Assembly: GCF_019049255.1 (NCBI RefSeq)
Contig: NZ_JAGMUJ010000007.1
Location: forward strand, 248,001-312,000
Length of the DNA stretch: 64,000 nucleotides
Source of the DNA: Streptomyces sp. AC558_RSS880
Lineage (GTDB): Bacteria > Actinomycetota > Actinomycetes > Streptomycetales > Streptomycetaceae
Direction of reading: 5' to 3'
The notes under the pieces were generated by a model, which saw only the letters and a list, made by a program, of their open reading frames with translations, was not told where the DNA came from and did no database searches. The translations under genes were made by a program, and so were the position numbers. The number at the start of each line of letters is the position of its first letter. Positions within the stretch are counted from its first letter, which is position 1. Below are positions 54,171 through 63,092 of this stretch, piece after piece.

Positions 54171-54650
54171 GTGACCGAGACGACACCGCCCGCGCCGATG
54201 ACCACGGCCAGGGTCGAGGCCACCGCCCGCGCCGCGCACGCCGGCCAGACCGACAAGGCGGGCCGGCCCTACGCCGAACACCTCCGGGCCGTCGCCGAGG
54301 GGGTGCGGGCGCGCGGCGGCGACGAGGAGCAGATCGCGGCGGCCTGGCTGCACGACGCCGTCGAGGACGACAGGCTGTCGCAGCGCTGGCTGGAGGAGGC
54401 CGCACTGACCCGGCGGACCAAGGACATCGTCCTCGCGGTCACCAAACGGTCCGGGGAGCCCCCCGAGGCGTACGCGGCCCGGATCCTCGCCACCCCCGGC
54501 GCGCTGCTGGTGAAGGAGGCGGACCTGGCGCACAACGCCGACCCGGCCCGCCTCGCCGTACTGGACGGGCCGACCCGCGCACGGCTGACCGAGAAGTACG
54601 CGCGGATGCGCGCACTCCTCGGTCTCGTGGCGGAGGAGGGGGACTCCTAG
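54171..54650 (+). CDS. HD-domain hydrolase, MESH1/SpoT-like
   Basis: A 159-residue HD protein: AAHAGQTDKAGRPYAEH (His23), AWLHDAVEDD (His61-Asp62) and VKEADLAHNADP (Asp about 118). This single-domain HD_4 type is the hydrolase fold of (p)ppGpp-degrading SpoT and MESH1, but the substrate is unproven. GTG at 54171 is chosen for GGACGG upstream; GTG at 54156 is possible. The stop shares the CTAG with the convergent gene. Confidence 0.85.
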   Translation: MTETTPPAPMTTARVEATARAAHAGQTDKAGRPYAEHLRAVAEGVRARGGDEEQIAAAWLHDAVEDDRLSQRWLEEAALTRRTKDIVLAVTKRSGEPPEAYAARILATPGALLVKEADLAHNADPARLAVLDGPTRARLTEKYARMRALLGLVAEEGDS

Positions 54651-55834
54651 GCGGAGACCTTCTCGCGGGTCTCCGCCGACCTCCGCCGCTCGCGTTCGCG
54701 GGCCAGTTCGGCGGCGTCCCGCTTGAACGCCCACTCCATCCTCGGCTCCATCACGAACCGGAAGACCCGCCGCACGGGAGCGGTGCACAGCAGCGTCACC
54801 ATGACCGCCGCCAGGACGCTCACCGCGATCTCGCCGAGCGGCCGGTGCAGCACGGAGTGGTCGAACCAGCCCCGGTAGTCGCTGGCCTTCACCACGAAGC
54901 CGTGCAGCAGATAGCCGTACAGCGTGCCCGCGCCGAGCGCCGTGAACCACAGGTGGCGGCCCGGCACCCAGGCGAAGAAGCAGGCGGTCAGCAGCAGCGA
55001 GCAGCCGAACATCGCGAGCACCATGACCGGGCCGGCCCACCACGGAGCGCCCAGCTCCTGCGCGGCGTCACGGTGGTAGAACCAGGCGGTGTTCATCCGC
55101 GGCACCGCCCACCAGCCGAAGGCCAGCGCCGCCGCGAACACCGGCACCGCCGCGATCCGCACCGACCGGCGGCGCACCAGGTGGAAGTGCTCCGGCCTCA
55201 TGCACAGACCGAGCACGAAGTACGGCAGGAACTGCAGCACGCGCTGTAGGTCGAGGTCGTCGCCGATCCCGGGGGTGACACTGGCCAGCACGGCGATGCC
55301 GAGGGCCAGCGGCAGCGGGTGCCGTACCGCGTTCCAGATCGGCGTGGTCAGCCGCCACACGAACAGCGCGACCAGGAACCAGGTCAGATACCAGGGGTCG
55401 AGCAGGCTGATCTCCTGCTCCGGGGCGTGGTCGACGACCCGCCTGAACAGGGGATAGGCGGTCTCGAACACGATGTACGGCACGGCGACGCCGGTGATCA
55501 GCCGGCGCAGCCGGTCGGGCCGCATGTCGAAACTGCGCGAGAAGAAGCCGGAGATGATGATGAAGGCCGGCATGTGGAACGAGTACACGACCGTGTACGC
55601 CGCCTCCAGGACCCGGCTGTCGCCCTTGAGGGGCTCCCAGGCGTGGCCGACCGCCACCAGCACGATCGCCAGGTACTTGGCGTTGTCGAAGAACGCGTCG
55701 CGCTGTCTGCCGGACGGCGCCGGCCGGTCGCCGCGCCGGTTCTCCGTGCGCGGACTCGGTACTCCGGGCGCCGGCGACTGTGCCGGAGGGAGCGGCGTTC
55801 TGCGGTTGCCGTACGGTCGCTGCGAGTTCGTCAC
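54647..55834 (-). CDS. acyltransferase family membrane protein
   Basis: A 395-residue protein with about ten hydrophobic helices of the acyltransferase 3 fold (FFDNAKYLAIVLVAVGHAWEPL at about 48-70 with the catalytic-type His, YSFHMPAFIIISGFFSR). It probably acylates an extracytoplasmic sugar or polymer. The N-terminal 45 residues are Pro/Arg-rich and the C-terminus charged, both cytoplasmic. It starts at GTG behind GGGAGGG. Confidence 0.9.
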   Translation of the reverse strand: MTNSQRPYGNRRTPLPPAQSPAPGVPSPRTENRRGDRPAPSGRQRDAFFDNAKYLAIVLVAVGHAWEPLKGDSRVLEAAYTVVYSFHMPAFIIISGFFSRSFDMRPDRLRRLITGVAVPYIVFETAYPLFRRVVDHAPEQEISLLDPWYLTWFLVALFVWRLTTPIWNAVRHPLPLALGIAVLASVTPGIGDDLDLQRVLQFLPYFVLGLCMRPEHFHLVRRRSVRIAAVPVFAAALAFGWWAVPRMNTAWFYHRDAAQELGAPWWAGPVMVLAMFGCSLLLTACFFAWVPGRHLWFTALGAGTLYGYLLHGFVVKASDYRGWFDHSVLHRPLGEIAVSVLAAVMVTLLCTAPVRRVFRFVMEPRMEWAFKRDAAELARERERRRSAETREKVSA

Positions 55835-56458
55835 TGACCCTCCCGGCGGGAACTCGGGAAGTCGATCGGTGAGCTCGCTGCGCTTGCGGGGGACGAGGCA
55901 GCGTGGAACATCTGAGGCACCCTAGCCTCGTCCGCGGGATTTCGTAAAACGTCCGACGTCGTTCCCGGTATTAGGCTCGGGTACCCCGGATCGGGGAAAG
56001 TGCGCGACGCGGTCGGAGTGATGGCCGACACTCTGTGCGTATAGGGGACTTGGTCGTCGCGCGGCCGTCCTTGTCATGATTATTCCGGACCGATCCATGC
56101 ATAAGGTCGGCAGGCGGCTCCGGTGATATGTCCGGCTTCAGTGCATCTCTCCGGTATTGCGTGAAAGTCTGCCGGAACACCTGCGGAGACAATTCGAATT
56201 GGCTGCGAACGCATTGTGTGGAGACGGAAATGATCCGGTTGAATTCTCTCCACGGGTGTTCTTTCGAATTGCCGTACGACGCACCGCCGTTGGCCCGCGC
56301 GGACGGCCGCGCGCGGGCGGGTCCGGACGCACCGGGACGGATGATGCGTCAGCCGCCGCATAGGGCGGCCGTGTTGGTGGCACGATGGTTCTGGCGGGGT
56401 GCGCGGGGTCGCGTCGCCCGGGCCGGGGAAGCGGAACCGACCGAGGGTGTGATCAGTT
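55835..56458. other. 624-bp divergent gap with low-GC core
   Basis: No convincing gene. A minus-strand -10 TAGGGT (55919-55924) may serve the acyltransferase gene. The part 56080-56280 is much poorer in GC than its surroundings and includes ATTCGAAT at about 56193-56200 and a stem TGGAGA/TCTCCA (about 56218-56252). It could be a long leader of the small membrane protein gene or an untracked small RNA. Confidence 0.45.
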
Positions 56459-56653
56459 GTGGCCATTTCACTGTCCGTGGTGCTGCTGTTGGCGATCATC
56501 CTGGTGGTGCTGATGAGAAGCGGCTCCATCAAGGCCGGGCCGGCGATCGTCGCCGTCCTCTTCGGCTTCTTCCTCGCCTCCACCGGCATGGCCGACGACA
56601 TCCAGCGGTTCCTGGACTCGATAGCCGAGATGATCAACTCGATCAGCTTCTGA
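56459..56653 (+). CDS. small membrane protein
   Basis: A 64-residue protein with two hydrophobic helices (about 2-20, AISLSVVLLLAIILVVLM, and 27-42, GPAIVAVLFGFFLAST) and an amphipathic end (MADDIQRFLDSIAEMINSISF). Starts at GTG behind GAGGGTG. Conserved in Streptomyces next to the trigger factor region as far as I recall; function unknown. Confidence 0.75.
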   Translation: MAISLSVVLLLAIILVVLMRSGSIKAGPAIVAVLFGFFLASTGMADDIQRFLDSIAEMINSISF

Positions 56654-56840
56654 GGGGCGCCGGAGCCCCGACCGCCGACGGCACGGACCAGCCCCGCGAT
56701 CCCGGTGGCCGTGCCGATCGCACCGAGGACCGCAGCCGTCACCCTCGCCGAGGACCGCACCCGTTACTTTTACCGAGGTCGCGGACCGTCCCGCCCCGGG
56801 CGCTCACGGTGCCCTCTTCCGCACACGTCGGGCCGACGCG

Positions 56841-56884
56841 CTCAGGGCCGGGCCGGAGGAATGATCCTCCGGCCCGGCCCTGAG
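56841..56884. terminator. 20-bp perfect hairpin between small gene and tRNA-Gly
   Basis: CTCAGGGCCGGGCCGGAGGA and its complement with a 4-nt loop; it terminates the tRNA-Gly transcript on the minus strand and the small membrane protein gene on the plus strand. Confidence 0.8.
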
Positions 56885-56892
56885 CCGTATGG

Positions 56893-56963
56893 AGCGGGCG
56901 ACGGGAATCGAACCCGCGTAGCTAGTTTGGAAGACTAGGGCTCTACCATTGAGCTACGCCCGC
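56893..56963 (-). tRNA. tRNA-Gly (TCC)
   Basis: A 71-nt cloverleaf: acceptor GCGGGCG / CGCCCGC, D arm AGCTCAATGGTAGAGC, anticodon loop with TCC in CTTCCAA, T arm GGTTCGATTCC. The 3' CCA is not encoded. Confidence 0.97.
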
Positions 56964-57128
56964 ACGGAACGCGCCGCGCGTCGGTGACCGCGGCACTGAC
57001 AGGCATCGTAGCGGGTCGTGGGCCCCCGTCGCACACCCCGTTTCCGGACCGCCCCCGGTGCCGCACCGCGCCCGCGAAACTCGGCGGCCGTTTCGCCCGG
57101 GTGCATGTACCCTACGTGTCGCACCAGA

Positions 57129-57205
57129 CGGGGTGTGGCGCAGCTTGGTAGCGCGTCCGCTTTGGGAGCGGAAGGCCGTGGGTTCAAATCCCGCCACCCC
57201 GACCA
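57129..57205 (+). tRNA. tRNA-Pro (TGG)
   Basis: Acceptor CGGGGTG / CACCCCG, anticodon loop TTTGGGA with TGG, T arm GGGTTCAAATCCC. The 3' CCA is encoded (57203-57205). Confidence 0.97.
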
Positions 57206-57369
57206 GCCACCTGCTCATGCACCGGTGATCGCCTTTTGGGTGCCGTAGCCGCTGCCGTTACTATGCAAGCTGCACGCCCGTGTGTCTCTGACGTCCTCCG
57301 GGCGGCGAATCGGCCGGACCCCTCTGGTCCCGGCAGAACCCGAGAAGTCAGCCACAAGGAGACCGAACC

Positions 57370-58764
57370 GTGAAGAGCGCCGTGGAGACCCTGAACCCGA
57401 CCCGGGTTCGGCTCACTGTCGAGGTGCCCTTCGAGGAGCTCAAGGACAGCCTCGACGCGGCGTACAAGAAGATCAACCAGCAGGTCACGGTGAAGGGCTT
57501 CCGCAAGGGCAAGGTCCCGGCCCGGGTCATCGACCAGCGCTTCGGCCGCGGTGCGGTGCTGGAGGAGGCCGTCAACGACGCCCTCCCGAAGTTCTACACC
57601 GACGCCGTCAACAACGCCGAGCTGAGCCCGCTGGGCCAGCCCGAGGTCGACATCACGGAGCTGAAGGACGGCGAGACGCTGAACTTCACCGCCGAGGTCG
57701 ACATCCGCCCGACCATCGAGATCCCGGACTACTCCGGCATCGAGGTCGAGGTCGACGCCGTCGAGGTCACCGACGAGGACGTCGAGAAGTCGGTCGAGCA
57801 GCTCCGCGAGCGCTTCGCCTCCACCTCCCCGGTGGAGCGCGCCGCCGAGGAGGGCGACGTCGTCACCATCGACCTGGAGGCCAAGGTCGACGGCGAGGTC
57901 CTCGAGGACGGCGTCGCGAACGGCGTGTCGTACACGATCGGCTCCGGCGAGCTGCTGGACGGCATCGACGACGCCGTGAAGGGCCTGGAGGCCGGTGGCG
58001 AGGCCACCTTCACCTCCGAGCTCAAGGGCGGTTCGGCGGCCGGCAAGGAGGCCGAGGTCACCGTCAAGGTGTCCCAGGTCGCCGCGCGTGAGCTGCCGGA
58101 GCTGGACGACGAGTTCGCCCAGCTCGCGTCCGAGTTCGACACCCTCGAGGAGCTGAAGGCGGACAGCCGCAAGCGCCTGGAGAACATGAAGGAGTACGAC
58201 CAGGCCACGCAGGCCCAGGAGCGTGTCCTGGAGAAGCTGCTCGAGCTGGTCGAGGTCCCGGTCCCCGAGAAGCTGCTCGAGGACGAGATCAACACCCGCA
58301 AGCACAACCTCGAGCACCACCAGCTCGGCCAGATGGGCCTCGACCTCGCGAAGTACCTGGAGATCCAGGGCAAGACCGAGGAGGAGTTCGAGACCGAGAC
58401 CCGCGAGGCCGCGATCAAGGGCATCAAGACCCAGTTCGTGCTCGACGAGCTCGTCAAGCAGGAGAAGCTGAACGTCAACCAGGAGGAGCTCACCGAGCAC
58501 CTCATGCGGCGTGCCGCCTCCTCCGGCATGTCCCCCGACCAGTTCGCCCAGGCCGTCGTCGAGCAGGGCCAGGTCCCGCTCCTCGTCGGCGAGGTCGCCC
58601 GCGGCAAGGCCCTGGCCGCCGTGGTCGAGAAGGCCACGGTTAAGGACACCAACGGCGAGGTCATCGACCTCGAGGACGAGGAAGAGGACGAGGCGGAGAC
58701 CGCCGAGACCGAGGCCGAGGCCACCGAGTCGGCCGAGGCCGCCGAGGAGAAGACCGAGGGCTGA
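57370..58764 (+). CDS. tig: trigger factor, ribosome-associated chaperone
   Basis: A 464-residue chaperone and peptidyl-prolyl isomerase. The ribosome-binding signature GFRKGKVP is at about 44-51. The FKBP domain (about 155-245: [25 protein letters not shown]) and helical C-domain follow. The C-terminus is an acidic Glu/Ala tail of about 35 residues, typical of Streptomyces. Starts at GTG behind AAGGAGA. It precedes the clp genes but has its own terminator. Confidence 0.97.
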   Translation: MKSAVETLNPTRVRLTVEVPFEELKDSLDAAYKKINQQVTVKGFRKGKVPARVIDQRFGRGAVLEEAVNDALPKFYTDAVNNAELSPLGQPEVDITELKDGETLNFTAEVDIRPTIEIPDYSGIEVEVDAVEVTDEDVEKSVEQLRERFASTSPVERAAEEGDVVTIDLEAKVDGEVLEDGVANGVSYTIGSGELLDGIDDAVKGLEAGGEATFTSELKGGSAAGKEAEVTVKVSQVAARELPELDDEFAQLASEFDTLEELKADSRKRLENMKEYDQATQAQERVLEKLLELVEVPVPEKLLEDEINTRKHNLEHHQLGQMGLDLAKYLEIQGKTEEEFETETREAAIKGIKTQFVLDELVKQEKLNVNQEELTEHLMRRAASSGMSPDQFAQAVVEQGQVPLLVGEVARGKALAAVVEKATVKDTNGEVIDLEDEEEDEAETAETEAEATESAEAAEEKTEG

Positions 58765-58789
58765 CCCTCGTATCGCCTTCGACGTGATC

Positions 58790-58828
58790 ACCAGGGCCCC
58801 GGGGTGTGCGACACCCCGGGGCCCTGGT
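58790..58828. terminator. 18-bp perfect terminator after tig
   Basis: Arms 58790-58807 and 58811-58828 (begin ACCAGGGCCCCGGGGT) with a GCG loop. Confidence 0.85.
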
Positions 58829-58996
58829 GTCTGGCGCCGGGGCGGCCGACCGGGGGCGCGGGGCGGTGCCGACGTGCGGCTCCGCCGCGTGGGCGCGACC
58901 GGCCCCCACCGGGCCGCAGCCGCCCACGGACCAGTGGCCCCGCCGGAAAGGCGAACGGCGCTCCCCGCGGAGCACACCGCGGAGTACACCCCTCTA

Positions 58997-59010
58997 CGCC
59001 CCCGGCGAAC
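58997..59010 (-). promoter_or_regulatory. ClgR-like box upstream of clpP1
   Basis: On the minus strand GTTCGC-N5-GCG, the motif described for ClgR, which activates clp and lon genes in Streptomyces. It lies about 40 bp above the -10 of clpP1, as fits an activator. Confidence 0.55.
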
Positions 59011-59048
59011 ACTCCCGTTACCGGGATTCCCTGGCGGAGTCACCGCGT

Positions 59049-59054
59049 TAGGGT
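59049..59054 (+). promoter_or_regulatory. -10 of the clpP1 promoter
   Basis: TAGGGT about 100 bp before the clpP1 GTG, in the only AT-richer part of the gap. The -35 is weak, as expected of an activator-dependent promoter. Confidence 0.45.
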
Positions 59055-59152
59055 CCTTGAATACCAGGGGACGTGAGTCACCGAATACGGCTCCGCCCCC
59101 GTAGGGACACGTGAGACGGCCCGGCGCCGTCGTAAGACGAGCAGGTGGATAC

Positions 59153-59770
59153 GTGACGAATCTGATGCCCTCAGCCGCCGGCGAGCCCTCCATCGGTGGT
59201 GGCCTCGGCGACCAGGTCTACAACCGGCTGCTCGGCGAGCGGATCATCTTCCTCGGCCAGCCGGTCGACGACGACATTGCCAACAAGATCACCGCACAGC
59301 TGCTGCTCCTTGCCTCCGACCCGGACAAGGACATCTACCTGTACATCAACAGCCCCGGCGGCTCCATCACGGCCGGCATGGCGATCTACGACACCATGCA
59401 GTACATCAAGAACGACGTGGTGACGATCGCCATGGGCCTGGCGGCCTCCATGGGCCAGTTCCTGCTGAGCGCCGGCACCCCCGGCAAGCGCTTCGCGCTG
59501 CCGAACGCCGAGATCCTGATCCACCAGCCGTCCGCCGGCCTCGCCGGCTCGGCCTCGGACATCAAGATCCACGCCGAGCGACTGCTGCACACCAAGAAGC
59601 GCATGGCCGAGCTGACGTCCCAGCACACCGGCCAGACGGTCGAGCAGATCACCCGCGACTCCGACCGTGACCGCTGGTTCGACGCCTTCGAGGCCAAGGA
59701 GTACGGCCTCATCGACGACGTGATCGCCACGGCCGCCGGCATGCCGGGCGGCGGCGGCACCGGGGCCTGA
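59153..59770 (+). CDS. clpP1: ATP-dependent Clp protease proteolytic subunit 1
   Basis: A 205-residue serine protease subunit. Ser99 (GLAASMGQ) and His124 (ILIHQP) with Asp near 173 form the triad. It pairs with ClpP2 into the double ring and takes unfolded substrates from ClpX or ClpC. The GTG with AGGTGGA upstream was used; a GTG at 59111 has no ribosome site. Some family members are processed near the N-terminus. Confidence 0.97.
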   Translation: MTNLMPSAAGEPSIGGGLGDQVYNRLLGERIIFLGQPVDDDIANKITAQLLLLASDPDKDIYLYINSPGGSITAGMAIYDTMQYIKNDVVTIAMGLAASMGQFLLSAGTPGKRFALPNAEILIHQPSAGLAGSASDIKIHAERLLHTKKRMAELTSQHTGQTVEQITRDSDRDRWFDAFEAKEYGLIDDVIATAAGMPGGGGTGA

Positions 59771-59882
59771 GCGGCCTCACGGGAGCCCTCGCGGCCCCGT
59801 GAACGCCCCACCCGGCCCCCGGGCCGGGTGGAACAGCCCCAGCAGCCCCAGCCGACCGCCTCAGCCCCTTTCAGGAGACACC

Positions 59883-60575
59883 GTGAACAGCTTCCCCGGC
59901 AGCGGCCTGTACGACCGCACGCCCGCCGCCTCCGAGGGCCGGTACACCGGCCCCTCGGCCGAGTCCCGCTACGTCATCCCGCGCTTCGTCGAGCGCACCT
60001 CCCAGGGCATCCGCGAGTACGACCCGTACGCGAAGCTCTTCGAGGAGCGCGTGATCTTCCTCGGCGTCCAGATCGACGACGCCTCCGCCAACGACGTCAT
60101 GGCGCAGCTGCTGTGCCTGGAGTCGATGGACCCCGACCGGGACATCTCGGTCTACATCAACAGCCCCGGCGGCTCCTTCACCGCGCTCACGGCGATCTAC
60201 GACACGATGCAGTACGTGAAGCCGGACATCCAGACGGTCTGCATGGGCCAGGCGGCCTCCGCCGCCGCCGTCCTGCTGGCCGCCGGCACGCCCGGCAAGC
60301 GCATGGCGCTGCCGAACGCGCGCGTGCTGATCCACCAGCCGTACAGCGAGACCGGCCGCGGTCAGGTCTCCGACCTGGAGATCGCCGCCAACGAGATCCT
60401 CCGGATGCGCAGCCAGCTGGAGGAGATGCTGGCCAAGCACTCCACCCGGCCGCTCGACAAGATCCGCGAGGACATCGAGCGCGACAAGATCCTCACGGCC
60501 GAGGACGCGCTGGAGTACGGCCTGATCGACCAGATCATCACCACCCGGAAGATGGACAACTCCAGCCTGCGCTGA
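59883..60575 (+). CDS. clpP2: ATP-dependent Clp protease proteolytic subunit 2
   Basis: A 230-residue subunit with Ser126 (GQAASAAAV) and His151 (VLIHQP). The N-terminal 45 residues exceed those of ClpP1 and may be a propeptide, as is usual in this family. Starts at GTG behind CAGGAGA. It lies 112 bp after clpP1, probably cotranscribed. Confidence 0.97.
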   Translation: MNSFPGSGLYDRTPAASEGRYTGPSAESRYVIPRFVERTSQGIREYDPYAKLFEERVIFLGVQIDDASANDVMAQLLCLESMDPDRDISVYINSPGGSFTALTAIYDTMQYVKPDIQTVCMGQAASAAAVLLAAGTPGKRMALPNARVLIHQPYSETGRGQVSDLEIAANEILRMRSQLEEMLAKHSTRPLDKIREDIERDKILTAEDALEYGLIDQIITTRKMDNSSLR

Positions 60576-60602
60576 CGCGGGGCGGGAGTGTGACGTCTGC
60601 CG

Positions 60603-60654
60603 CCCCTTGGCACGGTTTGGCACGGTCCACGTCAAAGTGAACCGTGCCAAGGGG
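60603..60654. repeat. three-copy TTGGCACGGT repeat / hairpin between clpP2 and clpX
   Basis: Two tandem direct copies (60607-60616, 60617-60626) and one inverted copy (60641-60650). The outer 15 bp form a perfect stem CCCCTTGGCACGGTT / AACCGTGCCAAGGGG. It may be a processing or attenuation hairpin or a regulator site before clpX. Confidence 0.7.
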
Positions 60655-60756
60655 GGCCCGAACGGGGGGCTCGGCAAGGTACCGTCGGACATAAGGCAGC
60701 ACCAGGAGCCGCCGGACGCCCGCGTCCGCGTCTCCCAGGCGAAGGGGAAGCACACC

Positions 60757-62043
60757 GTGGCACGCATCGGTGACGGCGGCGATCTGCTCAAGTGCTCGTT
60801 CTGCGGCAAGAGCCAGAAGCAGGTCAAGAAGCTCATCGCAGGGCCCGGTGTGTACATCTGCGACGAGTGCATCGATCTCTGCAACGAGATCATCGAGGAA
60901 GAGCTCGCCGAGACCAGCGAGGTCCGCTGGGAGGAGCTCCCCAAGCCCCGCGAGATCTACGAGTTCCTCGAGGGGTACGTGGTGGGGCAGGAGGCGGCCA
61001 AGAAGGCCCTCTCCGTCGCCGTGTACAACCACTACAAGCGCGTCCAGGCCGGCGAGAACGGCGGCGCCCAGGGCCGTGACGACGCCATCGAGCTGGCGAA
61101 GTCCAACATCCTCCTGCTGGGCCCCACGGGCTCCGGCAAGACCCTGCTGGCGCAGACCCTGGCCCGCATGCTGAACGTCCCGTTCGCGATCGCCGACGCC
61201 ACGGCGCTCACGGAGGCGGGATACGTCGGCGAGGACGTCGAGAACATCCTGCTGAAGCTGATCCAGGCGGCCGACTACGACGTCAAGAAGGCCGAGACCG
61301 GGATCATCTACATCGACGAGATCGACAAGGTCGCCCGGAAGAGTGAAAACCCGTCGATCACCCGTGACGTCAGCGGTGAGGGCGTACAGCAGGCCCTGCT
61401 GAAGATCCTCGAGGGCACCACGGCCTCGGTCCCGCCGCAGGGCGGCCGCAAGCACCCGCACCAGGAGTTCATCCAGATCGACACGACGAACGTGCTGTTC
61501 ATCGTGGGCGGCGCCTTCGCCGGACTGGAGAAGATCATCGAGGGTCGGGCCGGCGCCAAGGGCATCGGCTTCGGCGCGACGATCATCTCCAAGCAGGAGC
61601 GGGAGTCCAAGGACCAGTTCGAGGAGGTCATGCCGGAGGACCTGGTCAAGTTCGGCATGATCCCCGAGTTCATCGGCCGGCTCCCGGTCATCACCTCGGT
61701 CCACAACCTCGACCGCGAGGCCCTGCTGCAGATCCTCGTCGAGCCGCGCAACGCACTCGTCAAGCAGTACCAGCGCCTCTTCGAACTCGACGGCGTGGAG
61801 CTGGACTTCGAGCGCGAGGCGCTGGAGGCCATCGCCGACCAGGCCATCCTCCGCCAGACCGGAGCGCGTGGTCTCAGGGCCATCATGGAGGAGGTCCTCC
61901 AGGGCGTGATGTACGAGGTCCCGTCCCGCAAGGACGTCGCCCGCGTGGTCATCACGGCCGACGTGGTCCTCTCCAACGTCAACCCCACCTTGATCCCGCG
62001 CGACGCCCGCGGCCGCGGCCCGGGCGAGCAGAAGACGGCGTAA
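60757..62043 (+). CDS. clpX: ATP-dependent protease ATPase subunit ClpX
   Basis: A 428-residue AAA+ unfoldase. Zinc-binding domain C13, C16, C35, C38; Walker A GPTGSGKT (about 122); pore loop GYVG; Walker [12 protein letters not shown] loop in [10 protein letters not shown] for docking to ClpP. Starts at GTG behind GAAGGGGAAG. A 180-bp gap with a triple repeat separates it from clpP2, so it may have its own promoter. Confidence 0.97.
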   Translation: MARIGDGGDLLKCSFCGKSQKQVKKLIAGPGVYICDECIDLCNEIIEEELAETSEVRWEELPKPREIYEFLEGYVVGQEAAKKALSVAVYNHYKRVQAGENGGAQGRDDAIELAKSNILLLGPTGSGKTLLAQTLARMLNVPFAIADATALTEAGYVGEDVENILLKLIQAADYDVKKAETGIIYIDEIDKVARKSENPSITRDVSGEGVQQALLKILEGTTASVPPQGGRKHPHQEFIQIDTTNVLFIVGGAFAGLEKIIEGRAGAKGIGFGATIISKQERESKDQFEEVMPEDLVKFGMIPEFIGRLPVITSVHNLDREALLQILVEPRNALVKQYQRLFELDGVELDFEREALEAIADQAILRQTGARGLRAIMEEVLQGVMYEVPSRKDVARVVITADVVLSNVNPTLIPRDARGRGPGEQKTA

Positions 62044-62058
62044 CCGCCGCAGCGGCGG

Positions 62059-62100
62059 CAACGCGAAGGGGCCCCGGTCGACCGGGGCCCCTTCGCGTTG
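62059..62100. terminator. 42-bp perfect palindrome terminator
   Basis: Two 21-bp arms, beginning CAACGCGAAGGGGCCCC, between convergent clpX and the PYGQ-rich membrane protein gene. Confidence 0.85.
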
Positions 62101-62110
62101 CCGCGTACGG

Positions 62111-63055
62111 TCAGGCCTTGACCCGCGCCGTGGAGCGCAGTTCGGCGGCGAACGAGGCGACGTCGTCCGTGGCCAGGCCACCGCTGCCGCCCTTGCCCGC
62201 CGCGGCCAGGTCCAGTCCGTTGACCACGCCGTAGGTGCTGTGGTCGGCCCACACGCACACCGGCATCTCGAGCGCGGTCGTGCCCTCGGAGATCGAGGCC
62301 GTCTGGCACTTCATGACGGCGCCGTCGAGACCGTTCGGCTCGACCGTCTCCGGGCTGCCCTTCCAGGTGACCGTCTCGGCCTCACCCGCGTTGTCGCCGG
62401 TGTCCTTGGAGTTCTCGTGGGCGGTGGCGAAGCCCTTGTCGATGGTGGCCTCCGGGTCGCTGATCTCCCCGTAGGCGCCGTTGAAGGACATGGCCTTGCC
62501 GAGCTCGGTGGACGAGCCGCTGGCGTAGGACGCCTTCACCACCGTGCCGCTCTCGATGCCGAGCTTCTCCAGGTCGGCGGCGGATTCGGTCCCCGTCGGG
62601 CCGCCGTCGCTCGAACCGGACGAGCCGCCCTTCTTGTACTCGCCGACCGAGGCCGGCGGCTCCAGCTTGTGCGGCCCGTCGTCCGCGATGTCCGCACCGC
62701 CGCCCCCGCCCCCGCCGAGGACGAAGTACGCGCCGACGCCGATCGCCGCCACGACCGCCACCGCGCCGATGATCAGACCGGTCTTCTTACCGCCGCCGCC
62801 CGACGCCGGAGGCTGGGGCGGCATGCCGTACTGGGGCTGGCCGTAGGGCGGCTGCTGACCGTACGGGGGCTGCTGCGGCGGGACGCCGGGCTGCTGCGGA
62901 TGGCCGTATCCGGGCTGGCCGGGCGGGGGAGCCTGCTGGGGGTAGCCGTAGCCGGGCTGCGGAGCCTGCGGCTGCTGGCCGTAAGGACCCGGCTGGCCGT
63001 ACGGTCCGGGCTGCTGTGGCTGCCCGCCGTACGGGCCCGGCTGGTTGTAGCTCAT
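62111..63055 (-). CDS. membrane protein with PYGQ-rich head
   Basis: A 314-residue protein: residues 1-90 are Pro/Gln/Gly/Tyr repeats (GPYG, PGYG, QQP), then a helix at about 92-112 ([22 protein letters not shown]), a Gly run and an outside domain (about 130-314) with two Cys (about 253 and 268) and [13 protein letters not shown] Streptomyces-type protein of unknown function. It is paralogous to the next gene upstream. Confidence 0.85.
   Translation of the reverse strand: MSYNQPGPYGGQPQQPGPYGQPGPYGQQPQAPQPGYGYPQQAPPPGQPGYGHPQQPGVPPQQPPYGQQPPYGQPQYGMPPQPPASGGGGKKTGLIIGAVAVVAAIGVGAYFVLGGGGGGGADIADDGPHKLEPPASVGEYKKGGSSGSSDGGPTGTESAADLEKLGIESGTVVKASYASGSSTELGKAMSFNGAYGEISDPEATIDKGFATAHENSKDTGDNAGEAETVTWKGSPETVEPNGLDGAVMKCQTASISEGTTALEMPVCVWADHSTYGVVNGLDLAAAGKGGSGGLATDDVASFAAELRSTARVKA
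62903..62976 (-). repeat. 74-bp identical copy of 63927-64000
   Basis: The PYGQ-coding DNA of the two tandem genes is identical over 74 bp, running to the window edge. Recent duplication or gene conversion. Confidence 0.75.
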
Positions 63056-63092
63056 TACGGGGTTCCCCCTCCAGTCGCTGATGTGGTGGCGG

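Noticed and set aside
56128..56883. A 251-codon plus-strand frame across the low-GC gap
   Set aside because: It overlaps the small membrane protein gene, has no ribosome site and irregular codon use.
57184..59193. A 669-codon minus-strand frame rich in Leu/Gly/Val/Asp
   Set aside because: Antisense of the trigger factor gene; no start site and composition of a shadow frame.
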